This document shows, piece by piece, positions 33,468-41,049 of a DNA stretch of 41,049 nt. The position numbers and the translations under genes are program-made. The stretch covers positions 1 to 41,049 of the forward strand of contig CANDMV010000021.1 in the NCBI GenBank assembly GCA_947385875.1. Direction: 5' to 3'. The notes below the pieces were generated by a model. That model ran no database searches and had not been told where the DNA came from. It saw only the letters and a list, made by a program, of their open reading frames with translations. The number at the start of each line of letters is the position of its first letter. Positions within the stretch are counted from its first letter, which is position 1. The stretch comes from an uncultured Eubacterium sp. (GTDB taxonomy: Bacteria; Bacillota; Clostridia; Lachnospirales; Lachnospiraceae).

Positions 33468-33677
33468 TTACGCAATTCCTGTTACTTTATAATCCTGATC
33501 TTCTACAGTCTTCCGCAGCACTTCATCCTCAATCTGTGCATTTAGCTTCACGACTGCCGTTCCTGCCTCATGACTGACTACTGCTTCATCCACCTGAGCG
33601 AGCGCCTCTAAGCATTTTTTTACTCTGGCTTCACAGTGTCCGCACATCATTCCTTCAATATTCATTGTTTTTTCCAT
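33468..33677 (-). CDS. Possible internally initiated CopZ-like copper chaperone
   Basis: Within the 3' end of copA, the ATG at 33677 is preceded by ATGGAGGAAGAGACA and opens a 69-aa reading frame in the same frame, [15 protein letters not shown] and onward. The length and domain match a stand-alone CopZ. It may therefore be made both as the ATPase tail and as a free chaperone. The internal start is inferred from the ribosome binding site only. Confidence 0.4.
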   Translation of the reverse strand: MEKTMNIEGMMCGHCEARVKKCLEALAQVDEAVVSHEAGTAVVKLNAQIEDEVLRKTVEDQDYKVTGIA

Positions 33678-36062
33678 TGTCTCTTCCTCCATATTTAATT
33701 TATTTGAATTATGATCTTCAGCATTCACATAAATACTGTCTTCTTTTATTGGTTCTGTAATAACCATTTTTTTCTTATTCTTTCTCGGTCTGTCCTTCCG
33801 TGCATCATGTATAGATACCAGATTCAGCCGCAGCGCATTCGTCACTACGCAAAAGCTCGACAGGCTCATAGCAGCTGCACCAAACATCGGATTCAGCTGC
33901 CAGTGGAACAGCGGAATCCATATGCCCGCAGCAAGCGGAATTCCAATGATATTGTAAATAAATGCCCAAAACAGATTCTCATGGATATTGCGCAGTGTAG
34001 CGCGGCTTAAACGGATAGCCGCAGGCACATCGCTAAGCCTGCTTTTCATTAATACCACATCAGCAGCATCGATTGCAATATCTGTCCCTGCACCAATAGC
34101 GATACCGATGTCCGCCCTTGTGAGCGCCGGTGCATCGTTGATGCCGTCGCCGACCATTGCCGTCCTGCCCTGCTGCTTTAAAGAACGGATGACGCTTTCT
34201 TTTCCATCCGGCAGCACGCCTGCGATCACTTCGTCCACACCTGCCTGTGCACCGATTGCTTTTGCCGTACGCTCATTATCACCTGTCAGCATCACCACAC
34301 GGATTCCCATATGCTGCAGCTGCTGCACTGCCTGTGCACTGTCCTCTTTAATTACATCTGCTACTGCGATAATCCCTGCCAGCTGTCCATTTCGCGCAAA
34401 AAAAAGCGGTGTCTTTCCTTCTGCTGCCAGCTTCTCTGACTGATTCAGGAGCTGCGCAGGAACCTCTGCCTTACTGCTGATAAACCGATCATTACCTCCC
34501 GCAAGCTCCGCTCCCTCATATACAGCAGTCAGACCGTTGCCCGGAAGCGCAGTAAACTCAGTCACCATATCCACAGAGCTTGTTATCCCAATCTCTGCCG
34601 CATACTCCCGGACTGCCCCTGCCAGCGGATGCTCACTCAGCTGCTCCAGTGCATTCGCGTAACGCAGCAGCTCCTCTTCTGTGATTCCCTCTGCCGGAAT
34701 CAGGTCTGTGACCTTCGGCGTTCCATTTGTGATGGTTCCGGTCTTATCCAGAGCTACAATATCCATTTTGCCGGCTTCTTCTAATGATACCGCCGTCTTA
34801 AACATAATGCCGCTTTTCGCTCCTACTCCGCTGCCTACCATAATCGCTACCGGTGTCGCCAGCCCCAGAGCACACGGACAGCTGATGACCAGTACAGAAA
34901 TCCCTCTGGCAAGCGCAAATCCAATACTTTCACCGACAAGCAGCCATGCGAATATCGTAACGACCGCAATCGAAATCACTGCCGGTACAAACACTCCCGA
35001 CACACGGTCTGCTACTTTTGCAATCGGCGCTTTTGTAGCCGCTGCATCGCTGACCATGCGGATGATCTGAGATAACGTCGTATCCTCTCCGACCCTTGTC
35101 GCCTCACATTTTAAAAACCCGGACTGGTTGACGGTTGCTGCTGATACCGTATCTCCCGGTGCTTTATCCACAGGAATGCTTTCTCCTGTCAGTGCAGATT
35201 CATTCACAGCACTGCTGCCATCCAACACTACACCATCTACGGGAATATTTTCACCCGGACGCACTACAAATATTTCTCCCTTCTGCACCTGCTCAATCGA
35301 CACCGTCATCTCTGTGCCATCTCGGATAACTGCCGCATTTTTCGGTGCAAGCTTCATCAGCCCTTTTAATGCATCCGTCGTCTTTCCCTTCGAACGGGCT
35401 TCCAACATTTTTCCTACTGTAATCAGCGTCAGAATCATCGCTGCCGATTCAAAGTAGAATTCATGCATATAAGCCATCACGCCGTCCGCATCGCCCCGCA
35501 TCTGAGCATCAGTCATCGCGAACAACGCATATGTGCTGTATACAAACGCTGCCGTAGAGCCAAGAGCCACCAGGGTATCCATATTCGGCGCTCTATGCCA
35601 CAGGCTCTTATACCCGCTTATAAAAAACTTCTGGTTTACTACCATTATAATAACAGTTAATAATAATTGCAGCAAGCCCATTGCCACATGATTTTCACTA
35701 AAAAATGCCGGCAGCGGCCAATCCCACATCATATGCCCCATAGAGATATACATCAGGACAATCAAAAATCCAAGTGATGTCAGCAGACGCTTTTTTAAAA
35801 CCGGCGTATCATGGTCTGCCAGTGCATCCTCCTCAGCAGATCCCGGCCGCGCGTCTGCCGCCGCGCTTTTGCGCGATGCGCCATATCCTGCCTCCTCCAC
35901 CGCCTTAATCACTTCACCTGCATCCACAGAGCCTTCCACGCCCATCGAATTTGTCAGCAGGCTGACAGAGCATGATACGACCCCCGGCACCTTTGACACT
36001 GCTTTTTCCACACGCGCACTGCACGCTGCACAGCTCATTCCAGTTACTGTATATTGTTCCAC
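33468..36062 (-). CDS. copA: Copper-exporting P1B-type ATPase with N- and C-terminal metal-binding domains
   Basis: The ATPase pumps Cu(I) out of the cytosol. The product is 864 aa from GTG 36062, which follows AAGGAGG (first residues MEQYTVTG). The N-terminal HMA domain is GMSCAAC (C11, C14). The membrane domain carries the CPC motif in [11 protein letters not shown], the phosphorylation site DKTGTITNG and the [10 protein letters not shown] hinge. A basic linker (about 760-795) then joins a second HMA domain at the very C-terminus with GMMCGHC. C-terminal fusion of a CopZ-like domain is unusual. A strong internal ribosome binding site precedes it. It follows csoR in the same operon by 190 bp. 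Confidence 0.95.
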   Translation of the reverse strand: MEQYTVTGMSCAACSARVEKAVSKVPGVVSCSVSLLTNSMGVEGSVDAGEVIKAVEEAGYGASRKSAAADARPGSAEEDALADHDTPVLKKRLLTSLGFLIVLMYISMGHMMWDWPLPAFFSENHVAMGLLQLLLTVIIMVVNQKFFISGYKSLWHRAPNMDTLVALGSTAAFVYSTYALFAMTDAQMRGDADGVMAYMHEFYFESAAMILTLITVGKMLEARSKGKTTDALKGLMKLAPKNAAVIRDGTEMTVSIEQVQKGEIFVVRPGENIPVDGVVLDGSSAVNESALTGESIPVDKAPGDTVSAATVNQSGFLKCEATRVGEDTTLSQIIRMVSDAAATKAPIAKVADRVSGVFVPAVISIAVVTIFAWLLVGESIGFALARGISVLVISCPCALGLATPVAIMVGSGVGAKSGIMFKTAVSLEEAGKMDIVALDKTGTITNGTPKVTDLIPAEGITEEELLRYANALEQLSEHPLAGAVREYAAEIGITSSVDMVTEFTALPGNGLTAVYEGAELAGGNDRFISSKAEVPAQLLNQSEKLAAEGKTPLFFARNGQLAGIIAVADVIKEDSAQAVQQLQHMGIRVVMLTGDNERTAKAIGAQAGVDEVIAGVLPDGKESVIRSLKQQGRTAMVGDGINDAPALTRADIGIAIGAGTDIAIDAADVVLMKSRLSDVPAAIRLSRATLRNIHENLFWAFIYNIIGIPLAAGIWIPLFHWQLNPMFGAAAMSLSSFCVVTNALRLNLVSIHDARKDRPRKNKKKMVITEPIKEDSIYVNAEDHNSNKLNMEEETMEKTMNIEGMMCGHCEARVKKCLEALAQVDEAVVSHEAGTAVVKLNAQIEDEVLRKTVEDQDYKVTGIA

Positions 36063-36252
36063 ATTTGATACCTCCTTGTGATTTATATTCCTATCTTTTT
36101 TTATAAGATCATTATTTCTTTCGATACTTAAGACTATACAATACAAAGTTATTGCTAATGGCATCAACTAAAACTTAAAAGCCCGCCTCATATCACAACG
36201 AATTCTTACAAATCAAAGCTTTAAAGATCACCTCCTATCGCAGCGAATCTTG

Positions 36253-36675
36253 TTACTTCATTAATTTCTGCAAAACAGCGACTAATTCATCCACCGTCTC
36301 TTCCTTCCCCTCCTGAATATCTCTTGTCACACAAGTTTTTATATGGTCGGCAAGCAGCTCTTTATTAAAGCTGTTAAGGGCGGCATTTACAGCCGCTACC
36401 TGCACTAATATATCCGTACAGTAAGCATCCTTTTCCACCATCCGCCGGATTCCGCGCACCTGCCCTTCAATCCGATTCAGACGATGGATGAACCGTTTAT
36501 ACTCCTCTGCCGTACGCTCTTTGGTTTTGCAGCATTCATTTGGTTCCATCTCTCTATCCATGCAGCAGTCTTCTATTTTAGCGTCTGCATGATTTTCGCT
36601 GCACTCCTCAGTTTTAACGCCTGCACCATTTTCATTGCATTCTTCCAGCTCTATTCTCTCCATACAATCACGCAT
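36253..36675 (-). CDS. csoR: CsoR-family copper-sensing repressor with Cys-rich N-terminus
   Basis: CsoR represses copper genes and releases DNA on binding Cu(I). The core (about 52-140) is a DUF156 helical bundle: RFIHRLNRIEGQVRGIRRMV, then C86, H111 and C115 in the C-H-C pattern typical of CsoR. The N-terminal about 50 residues are unusual: acidic with seven Cys (4, 13, 25, 37, 38, 48, 49), possibly an extra metal-binding tail. The ATG at 36675 follows GGAAGGATG. It heads the csoR-copA operon and lies behind a promoter that carries its likely operator. Confidence 0.93.
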   Translation of the reverse strand: MRDCMERIELEECNENGAGVKTEECSENHADAKIEDCCMDREMEPNECCKTKERTAEEYKRFIHRLNRIEGQVRGIRRMVEKDAYCTDILVQVAAVNAALNSFNKELLADHIKTCVTRDIQEGKEETVDELVAVLQKLMK

Positions 36676-36741
36676 ACGACAACATCCTTCCCCAGTACAA
36701 AAATCCGTCTCGACATTTTCAATCTGTTTTTCATCATAGAT

Positions 36742-36770
36742 ATTATGTACCCCTCAGGGGTATAATGCAA
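36742..36770 (-). promoter_or_regulatory. csoR-copA promoter with CsoR-type operator in the spacer
   Basis: On the minus strand TTGCAT (36765-36770) and CATAAT (36742-36747) are 17 bp apart. The spacer holds the palindrome TACCCCTCAGGGGTA (36748-36762), which matches the G/C-tract dyad of CsoR operators. Repressor binding would directly block RNA polymerase. Autoregulation of csoR and copper induction of copA follow by inference. Confidence 0.8.
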
Positions 36771-36879
36771 GTAAAATTTTTCCTTCATAATATCCTCCTT
36801 CATGAAATATTAATTCTCAAACTTCTCTTTCGACTAAGATGAATCAGCATTGCCGGAAGAAGATGCCTTCATAAAATGA

Positions 36880-37390
36880 CTAATTCTTCACCTTCTCTTC
36901 CGGCAGCTTAAAAACAACTTCCCCGCCATTTGAAACTACACAATCCGACAATGACGATACATCCATGCCGACCTTGTTCGCAATGCATCTCGTCTTTCCC
37001 ATCTCCTGATAAATCAGCTAAAACGACAGATGCTTCATCCTCATTATAGTGCTTATAAAAATAATCTTCATATAATTTTCTTTCTTTTTTGTCTGTAAAT
37101 GAACTTCTCTGCACTCCCTGCACGTTTTCAAAGCCAATCATGCCGCTCATAAGAATCGCGGCCGCAAGTACAATGCCCACAAAAGCAGAGCTGTTTTTCT
37201 TAATTGCAAACAGATTTGAGAGTCTCATTTTCAACTGCTTTTTTCCATTTGAAAAACCATCTGTAAACAGCCTCGGCCCAGAACTCTGCGCCACATCCAA
37301 CAGCACCCTGCCATAACGCCTAGAAGTGCTGATCTGCGTTCCAATACTCATGCTTAACGATTGCATCAGACTAGAAATGCCAATCTTCAT
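36880..37390 (-). pseudogene. Remnant of an M56 (BlaR1-type) membrane peptidase
   Basis: The open part reads RRYGRVLLDVAQSSGPRL, then LKMRLSNLFAIKK and a single membrane helix (FVGIVLAAAILMSGMIGF). This resembles the segment after the HExxH domain of M56 antirepressors. It is followed by VVLADLSGDGKDEM. After about 36995 the frame shifts: the frame with sense continues RCIANKVGMDVSSLSDCVVS and NGGEVVFKLPEEKVKN to a stop at 36880. The N-terminal catalytic part is missing and there is no ribosome binding site at the first ATG. No BlaI-type repressor is adjacent. Confidence 0.7.
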
Positions 37391-37453
37391 TCCAAATTTT
37401 ATAATATGGTTTTATCAGTGTATTTACTTATTTCATTGTAAGTCTTATGAAAA

Positions 37454-37494
37454 CAGCTCCCCTCACCCGACATCCGGCCAGCCAATATGCAACA
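37454..37494. repeat. Truncated arm of the 315-bp palindromic element
   Basis: cagctcccctcacccgacat then ccggccagccaatatgcaaca matches the outer arm of the element at 25063-25377 (ctcccctcacccggcgtccg on one side, catattggctg on the other) with scattered changes. It sits between the ABC exporter and the M56 remnant, downstream of both coding ends. Confidence 0.7.
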
Positions 37495-37519
37495 GATCTG
37501 TAAAAAAGCGGAGACAGAT

Positions 37520-39331
37520 TTACTCCATCCCCGCCTGCTGATCTATAATTCCTGAGAACTGCGCCATATACAAATTGTAATATACCCCTTTTTTCTCCAT
37601 CAATTCCTTTGGACTGCCCTGCTCTAAGATTCCCCCTCTGTCAATCACAAAGATCCTATCAGCATTCTGAATCGTTGAAAGCCTATGCGCGATGACAAAG
37701 CTGGTTCTGCCTGACAAAAGCGCCTCTATCCCTTCCTGAACCAAAAGCTCTGTATGTGTATCAATACTAGAGGTTGCTTCATCCAGAATCAGGATCTTCG
37801 GCATAGAAATCATCGTCCGGGCAAATGCGATCAGCTGACGCTGCCCGATCGAAAGCCCTGCGCCATGTTCTTTCAACTGCGTATCATAGCCATTTTCCAT
37901 TTTCATAATAAACTCATGAGCATGAACCGCCTTTGCCGCTGCTATCATTTCTTCTTCCGAAGCGTCCAGCCTGCCATATAAGATATTATCTCTGATCGTG
38001 CCATGAAAGATAAAATTATCCTGCGTCATGACACCCATCTGCCTGCGGAAGCTTTCCATCGATACTTTCGTCAGATCATATCCATCTACGGAAATAACTC
38101 CCTCTTCAATATCATAAAAACGGCTGATAAGATTTACAATCGTGGTCTTTCCCGCCCCGGTAGGACCGACGAGTGCAATCGTTTCGCCCGGCTTTACCCG
38201 GAAGCTGACATCTGACAGCACCTTTGTCTCCGCCGGAGTCCCTTTATCATAAGTAAAACTGACATGTGAAAACTCGACGCTGCCCTGAATCGGCGGCAGC
38301 TCCCTCACGCCTGCCTGATCTACAATATCAGGCTCAGTATCCAAAATATCAAAAATCCGCTCAGCAGCCGTCAGATTTGTAACCAGGCTGTTATAAAAAT
38401 TACTTAGATTCATAATCGGATTCCAGAACATATTTATGTAGCTGCCAAACGCTACCAGCATACCGATCGATGCACTCTCAATACCAATAACCCGAATACC
38501 TACCAGATACAGCATCATAGCGCCGATTCCCCAGCAGAAATCTACAATCGGCCCAAATAAATCCGCATACCGGCAGGCACCCTGAAACGTATCCCGGCAG
38601 TCGTCTGCCAGTCCGGCAAAAGTTTCTCTTGTCTCCCCCTGCGCGCTAAAGCTGCGGACGACACTCATGCCTGCCAGATCCTCATGCACATAAGCACTTA
38701 GATTAGAAGTCTTTTTTCGGTAAAGCTGCCATCTTCTATGGGTTGCCTTCTGCACCATCCAGACTCCCGCTGCCATAACAGGAATCGTACTAAGCGAGGC
38801 AGCAGCCAGCCTCCAGTCTTTGACCACCATAATTGCCATGACACCCAGCACTGTAATAAATTCAGGAATCAGGGTGGTTACAGAGTTGACAAACACATCT
38901 TTCAGAGCGTTCACGTCACCTATAATCCGCGCAAGAATCTTTCCCGTAGGCCGGCTGTCAAAAAAAGAAAAAGACAGCGTCTGAATATGCTCATATAAAT
39001 CCTGCCGGATTACCAGCAAAATCTTGTTTGAAATCACTGACATAATATACATTCTTAATTTAACAAGTATGATATAGACGATATTTAAAATTAATGCAAA
39101 TATCCCCAGCTGTATCAATCCGTCCAGATCTGATTCCGCCACATAATGATCCAGAGCCTCTTCGATCAGCAGCGGATTCACCAAGGAAATACCGATCGTA
39201 ACAGCCATAATAACTAATACGCCACATACCGCCGGCTTATAAACAAATAAATAGTTCAATAATCGCCGCAGTATCTTTTTCCTGTCGGTATGATTGATCT
39301 GCTCATCATCACGATATGAATTAACTGCCAT
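37520..39331 (-). CDS. ABC exporter half-transporter with canonical Walker B glutamate
   Basis: The product is 603 aa from ATG 39331 after AAAGGAGAGACT. Six membrane helices (about 35-310) lead to a nucleotide-binding domain: Walker A GPTGAGKTT, signature LSIGQRQ, Walker B ILILDEATSSIDT and H-loop IAHRLS. The catalytic Glu is present, but the signature reads LSIGQ rather than LSGGQ. That is the expected reciprocal of a partner with a degenerate catalytic site. It forms a heterodimeric type-IV exporter (LmrCD/BmrCD-like) with the product of the preceding gene, exporting drugs, lipids or peptides. The substrate is unknown. Confidence 0.93.
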   Translation of the reverse strand: MAVNSYRDDEQINHTDRKKILRRLLNYLFVYKPAVCGVLVIMAVTIGISLVNPLLIEEALDHYVAESDLDGLIQLGIFALILNIVYIILVKLRMYIMSVISNKILLVIRQDLYEHIQTLSFSFFDSRPTGKILARIIGDVNALKDVFVNSVTTLIPEFITVLGVMAIMVVKDWRLAAASLSTIPVMAAGVWMVQKATHRRWQLYRKKTSNLSAYVHEDLAGMSVVRSFSAQGETRETFAGLADDCRDTFQGACRYADLFGPIVDFCWGIGAMMLYLVGIRVIGIESASIGMLVAFGSYINMFWNPIMNLSNFYNSLVTNLTAAERIFDILDTEPDIVDQAGVRELPPIQGSVEFSHVSFTYDKGTPAETKVLSDVSFRVKPGETIALVGPTGAGKTTIVNLISRFYDIEEGVISVDGYDLTKVSMESFRRQMGVMTQDNFIFHGTIRDNILYGRLDASEEEMIAAAKAVHAHEFIMKMENGYDTQLKEHGAGLSIGQRQLIAFARTMISMPKILILDEATSSIDTHTELLVQEGIEALLSGRTSFVIAHRLSTIQNADRIFVIDRGGILEQGSPKELMEKKGVYYNLYMAQFSGIIDQQAGME

Positions 39332-39393
39332 AGTCTCTCCTTTCCAAATTAATTTAACCTCATGAAACAAACTGCTCTAAATAAAAACATTCT

Positions 39394-41049
39394 TTATGCA
39401 TCATTCAGCATATACGCACCATACTGCGCCTGAAAAGTCTCATAATATAACCCGCGCTTTTCCAACAGTTCTTTATGCGTTCCACGCTCCGCAATACTTC
39501 CGTTATCCAGGCAGATGATCTCATCCGCATGGCAGACCGCAGAAATACGATGAGCAATAATAATTTTTGTCGTATGCTCCAGACCCTGAAGCATCTTCTG
39601 AATCTCCTGCTCTGTCTCCATATCCAGAGCAGATGTCGAATCATCCATCACAAGTACCGGACTACGCTTTGACAAGGCTCTCGCAATGCTGATCCTCTGC
39701 TTCTGTCCGCCGGAAAGCCCGACACCTCGTTCACCGATTACCGTCTGGTACTGCTCATCCATACGCTCAATAAATCCACTTGCCTGCGCATGTTCTGCCG
39801 CCCGGCGTACCTCCTTCATCGCCAGCTGTCTGCGTTTTCCCATCTTGATATTCTCTTCAATCGTATCAGAAAATAAAAACACATCCTGCAGAACTACATT
39901 CACGCTGCTGCGCAGCTGCTGCATCGTCAGACTGCGGACATCCACACCATCCAGACATACAGCACCCTGCCCGACATCGTAAAAACGCTGCAGCAGATAA
40001 ATCAAAGAAGATTTTCCAGACCCCGTAGCTCCCATAATGCCAAGCGTTTTCCCTGGTGCTATCTTAAAATCAATATCATGCAGAATCTGCTTCCCTTCCA
40101 TTGAAAAAGATACATGTTTAAACGCGACTTCACCCTGTACATGATCTAGATGCACGGCATCCTCCCTGTCTGTAATCTCAGCAGTCTGATCAAATATTTT
40201 TTGTATCTTTTTATAAGATGCCGCTGCGGCAGACAGGTCATTCGTCAGCCATCCCATCATTTCCATCGGCCATGTACAGTTGCGGCTGTATTCAATAAAC
40301 GCCACCAATGCTCCCAGCGTCATTCTCTGTTTCATAACCATCATACCGCCGAGTACAGCCACACATACCGGCAGTATCTTACCGACAAACTGAAATAAGG
40401 GATAATACCGCACCATGACTTTGGACTGCGTAATATTCAGCTCATAATATTTCTCATTATGCGACAAAAATTTGGCAATTTCGTGCTTCTCTCTGGCAAA
40501 TGCCTTCACTGTGCGCACACCCGCCAGATTTTCCTCCGCCACAGTCGTCAGGACTGCATTCTCTTCACTGATTTCATCATACACCTTGTCGAGCCTGCGC
40601 TCCAGAATCACCGCAGTAATACCGCAGAACAGCATAGCAGCAAGCGGTATAAGCGCCAGTTTCCAGCTCAATGTAAACATGCAGTATAAAACAAGCAGCA
40701 CATGTATGGTTACCTCAATGACCAGCATTCCTACAAATCCAAGCGCATTCCAGATCTTATCTATATCGTCCTTCACCCTCGCCATCAGCTCTCCGGTATT
40801 TGCATGATCAAAATACCGCGCAGACAATGTCTGGATATGATCAAACAGATCCTTTCGAATCTGTGAGCCAATTCTGGATGCCAGCATGTCAAAAGTATAC
40901 TCTTTCAAATATCCAAACACGCTGCGACCAATCCCTACAGCAGCAATGCCTATCAGCAGCTTCGTAAGCAGCTCGATCTCTCCGCCTATAATTACGTCAT
41001 CTACAATACTTTCTGTTATCTTTGGATACGCCATATCTAAAATAATTGC
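39394..41049 (-). CDS. ABC exporter half-transporter with degenerate catalytic site (5' end outside window)
   Basis: The reading frame stays open to the window edge (residues AIILD precede MAYPKITES), so the N-terminal first membrane helix is missing. About 550 residues are seen. The membrane domain is followed by Walker A GATGSGKSS, signature LSGGQKQ and Walker B VLVMDDSTSALD, where Asp replaces the catalytic Glu, then H-loop IAHRIS. A non-catalytic Walker B with an intact signature is the hallmark of one half of asymmetric heterodimeric exporters. The next gene starts 63 bp downstream. Confidence 0.93.
   Translation of the reverse strand, partial: AIILDMAYPKITESIVDDVIIGGEIELLTKLLIGIAAVGIGRSVFGYLKEYTFDMLASRIGSQIRKDLFDHIQTLSARYFDHANTGELMARVKDDIDKIWNALGFVGMLVIEVTIHVLLVLYCMFTLSWKLALIPLAAMLFCGITAVILERRLDKVYDEISEENAVLTTVAEENLAGVRTVKAFAREKHEIAKFLSHNEKYYELNITQSKVMVRYYPLFQFVGKILPVCVAVLGGMMVMKQRMTLGALVAFIEYSRNCTWPMEMMGWLTNDLSAAAASYKKIQKIFDQTAEITDREDAVHLDHVQGEVAFKHVSFSMEGKQILHDIDFKIAPGKTLGIMGATGSGKSSLIYLLQRFYDVGQGAVCLDGVDVRSLTMQQLRSSVNVVLQDVFLFSDTIEENIKMGKRRQLAMKEVRRAAEHAQASGFIERMDEQYQTVIGERGVGLSGGQKQRISIARALSKRSPVLVMDDSTSALDMETEQEIQKMLQGLEHTTKIIIAHRISAVCHADEIICLDNGSIAERGTHKELLEKRGLYYETFQAQYGAYMLNDA

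Noticed and set aside
36063..36167. Longer N-terminus of CopA
   Set aside because: The in-frame extension has no HMA sequence and no ribosome binding site, whereas GGAGG precedes the GTG at 36062.

Overview
The window looks like a chromosomal segment of a butyrate-forming Clostridia bacterium, most likely Lachnospiraceae. The signs are a thl-hbd-bcd-etfB-etfA cluster, AGGAGG-type ribosome binding sites, low to moderate GC, a Rex-type operator and several small palindromic dispersed repeats. This placement is an inference from gene content. Almost all genes lie on the minus strand.

Layout. 1-1.5 kb: a solitary C5-cytosine DNA methyltransferase between two direct copies of a small palindromic repeat. 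1.8-7.6 kb: the butyryl-CoA operon thl-hbd-bcd-etfB-etfA, without crt, with a sigma-A promoter and a near-consensus Rex site upstream of thl and a terminator after etfA. 7.6-21.9 kb: the most unusual part, a same-strand cluster of about 14 kb. In transcription order it encodes a LytTR regulator, an intracellular calcium-repeat plus C39-like cysteine peptidase, an unknown 177-aa protein, a dynamin-like GTPase with a glycine-rich hydrophobic segment, three tandem Hsp70 paralogues with a non-canonical C-terminal domain, a coiled-coil protein with a GrpE-like C-terminus, a second dynamin-like GTPase and an unknown 167-aa protein. The last Hsp70 copy is split by about 840 bp of butyrate-operon-like DNA (5' bcd, intergenic hairpin, 3' hbd). 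This creates an in-frame Hsp70-Hbd chimera and strands the Hsp70 C-terminal domain.

22.1-26.9 kb: a P-loop gene with a DUF4869-like partner, a secreted coiled-coil SleB-type cell-wall hydrolase, a 315-bp near-perfect palindromic element and a degenerate HD-GYP protein. 27-31.7 kb: carA-carB, with a repeat end lodged in the loop of the carB terminator and a duplicated carB 3' end. 31.7-33.3 kb: a multi-hairpin repeat, a small nucleotidyltransferase, a frameshifted PD-(D/E)XK nuclease remnant and a GreA-family factor. 33.4-36.8 kb: a copper-resistance operon, csoR-copA, with a CsoR-type palindrome in the promoter spacer and a CopZ-like domain fused to the CopA C-terminus. 36.9-41 kb: an M56-like pseudogene and a heterodimeric ABC exporter whose first gene runs off the window.

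How they fit together. The butyrate genes perform thiolysis/condensation, 3-hydroxybutyryl-CoA formation and flavin-dependent crotonyl-CoA reduction. The Hsp70/GrpE/dynamin/peptidase genes look like a dedicated chaperone-membrane module with its own regulator. Its function is unknown and it is the best candidate here for an undescribed system. No tRNA, rRNA or CRISPR array was seen.
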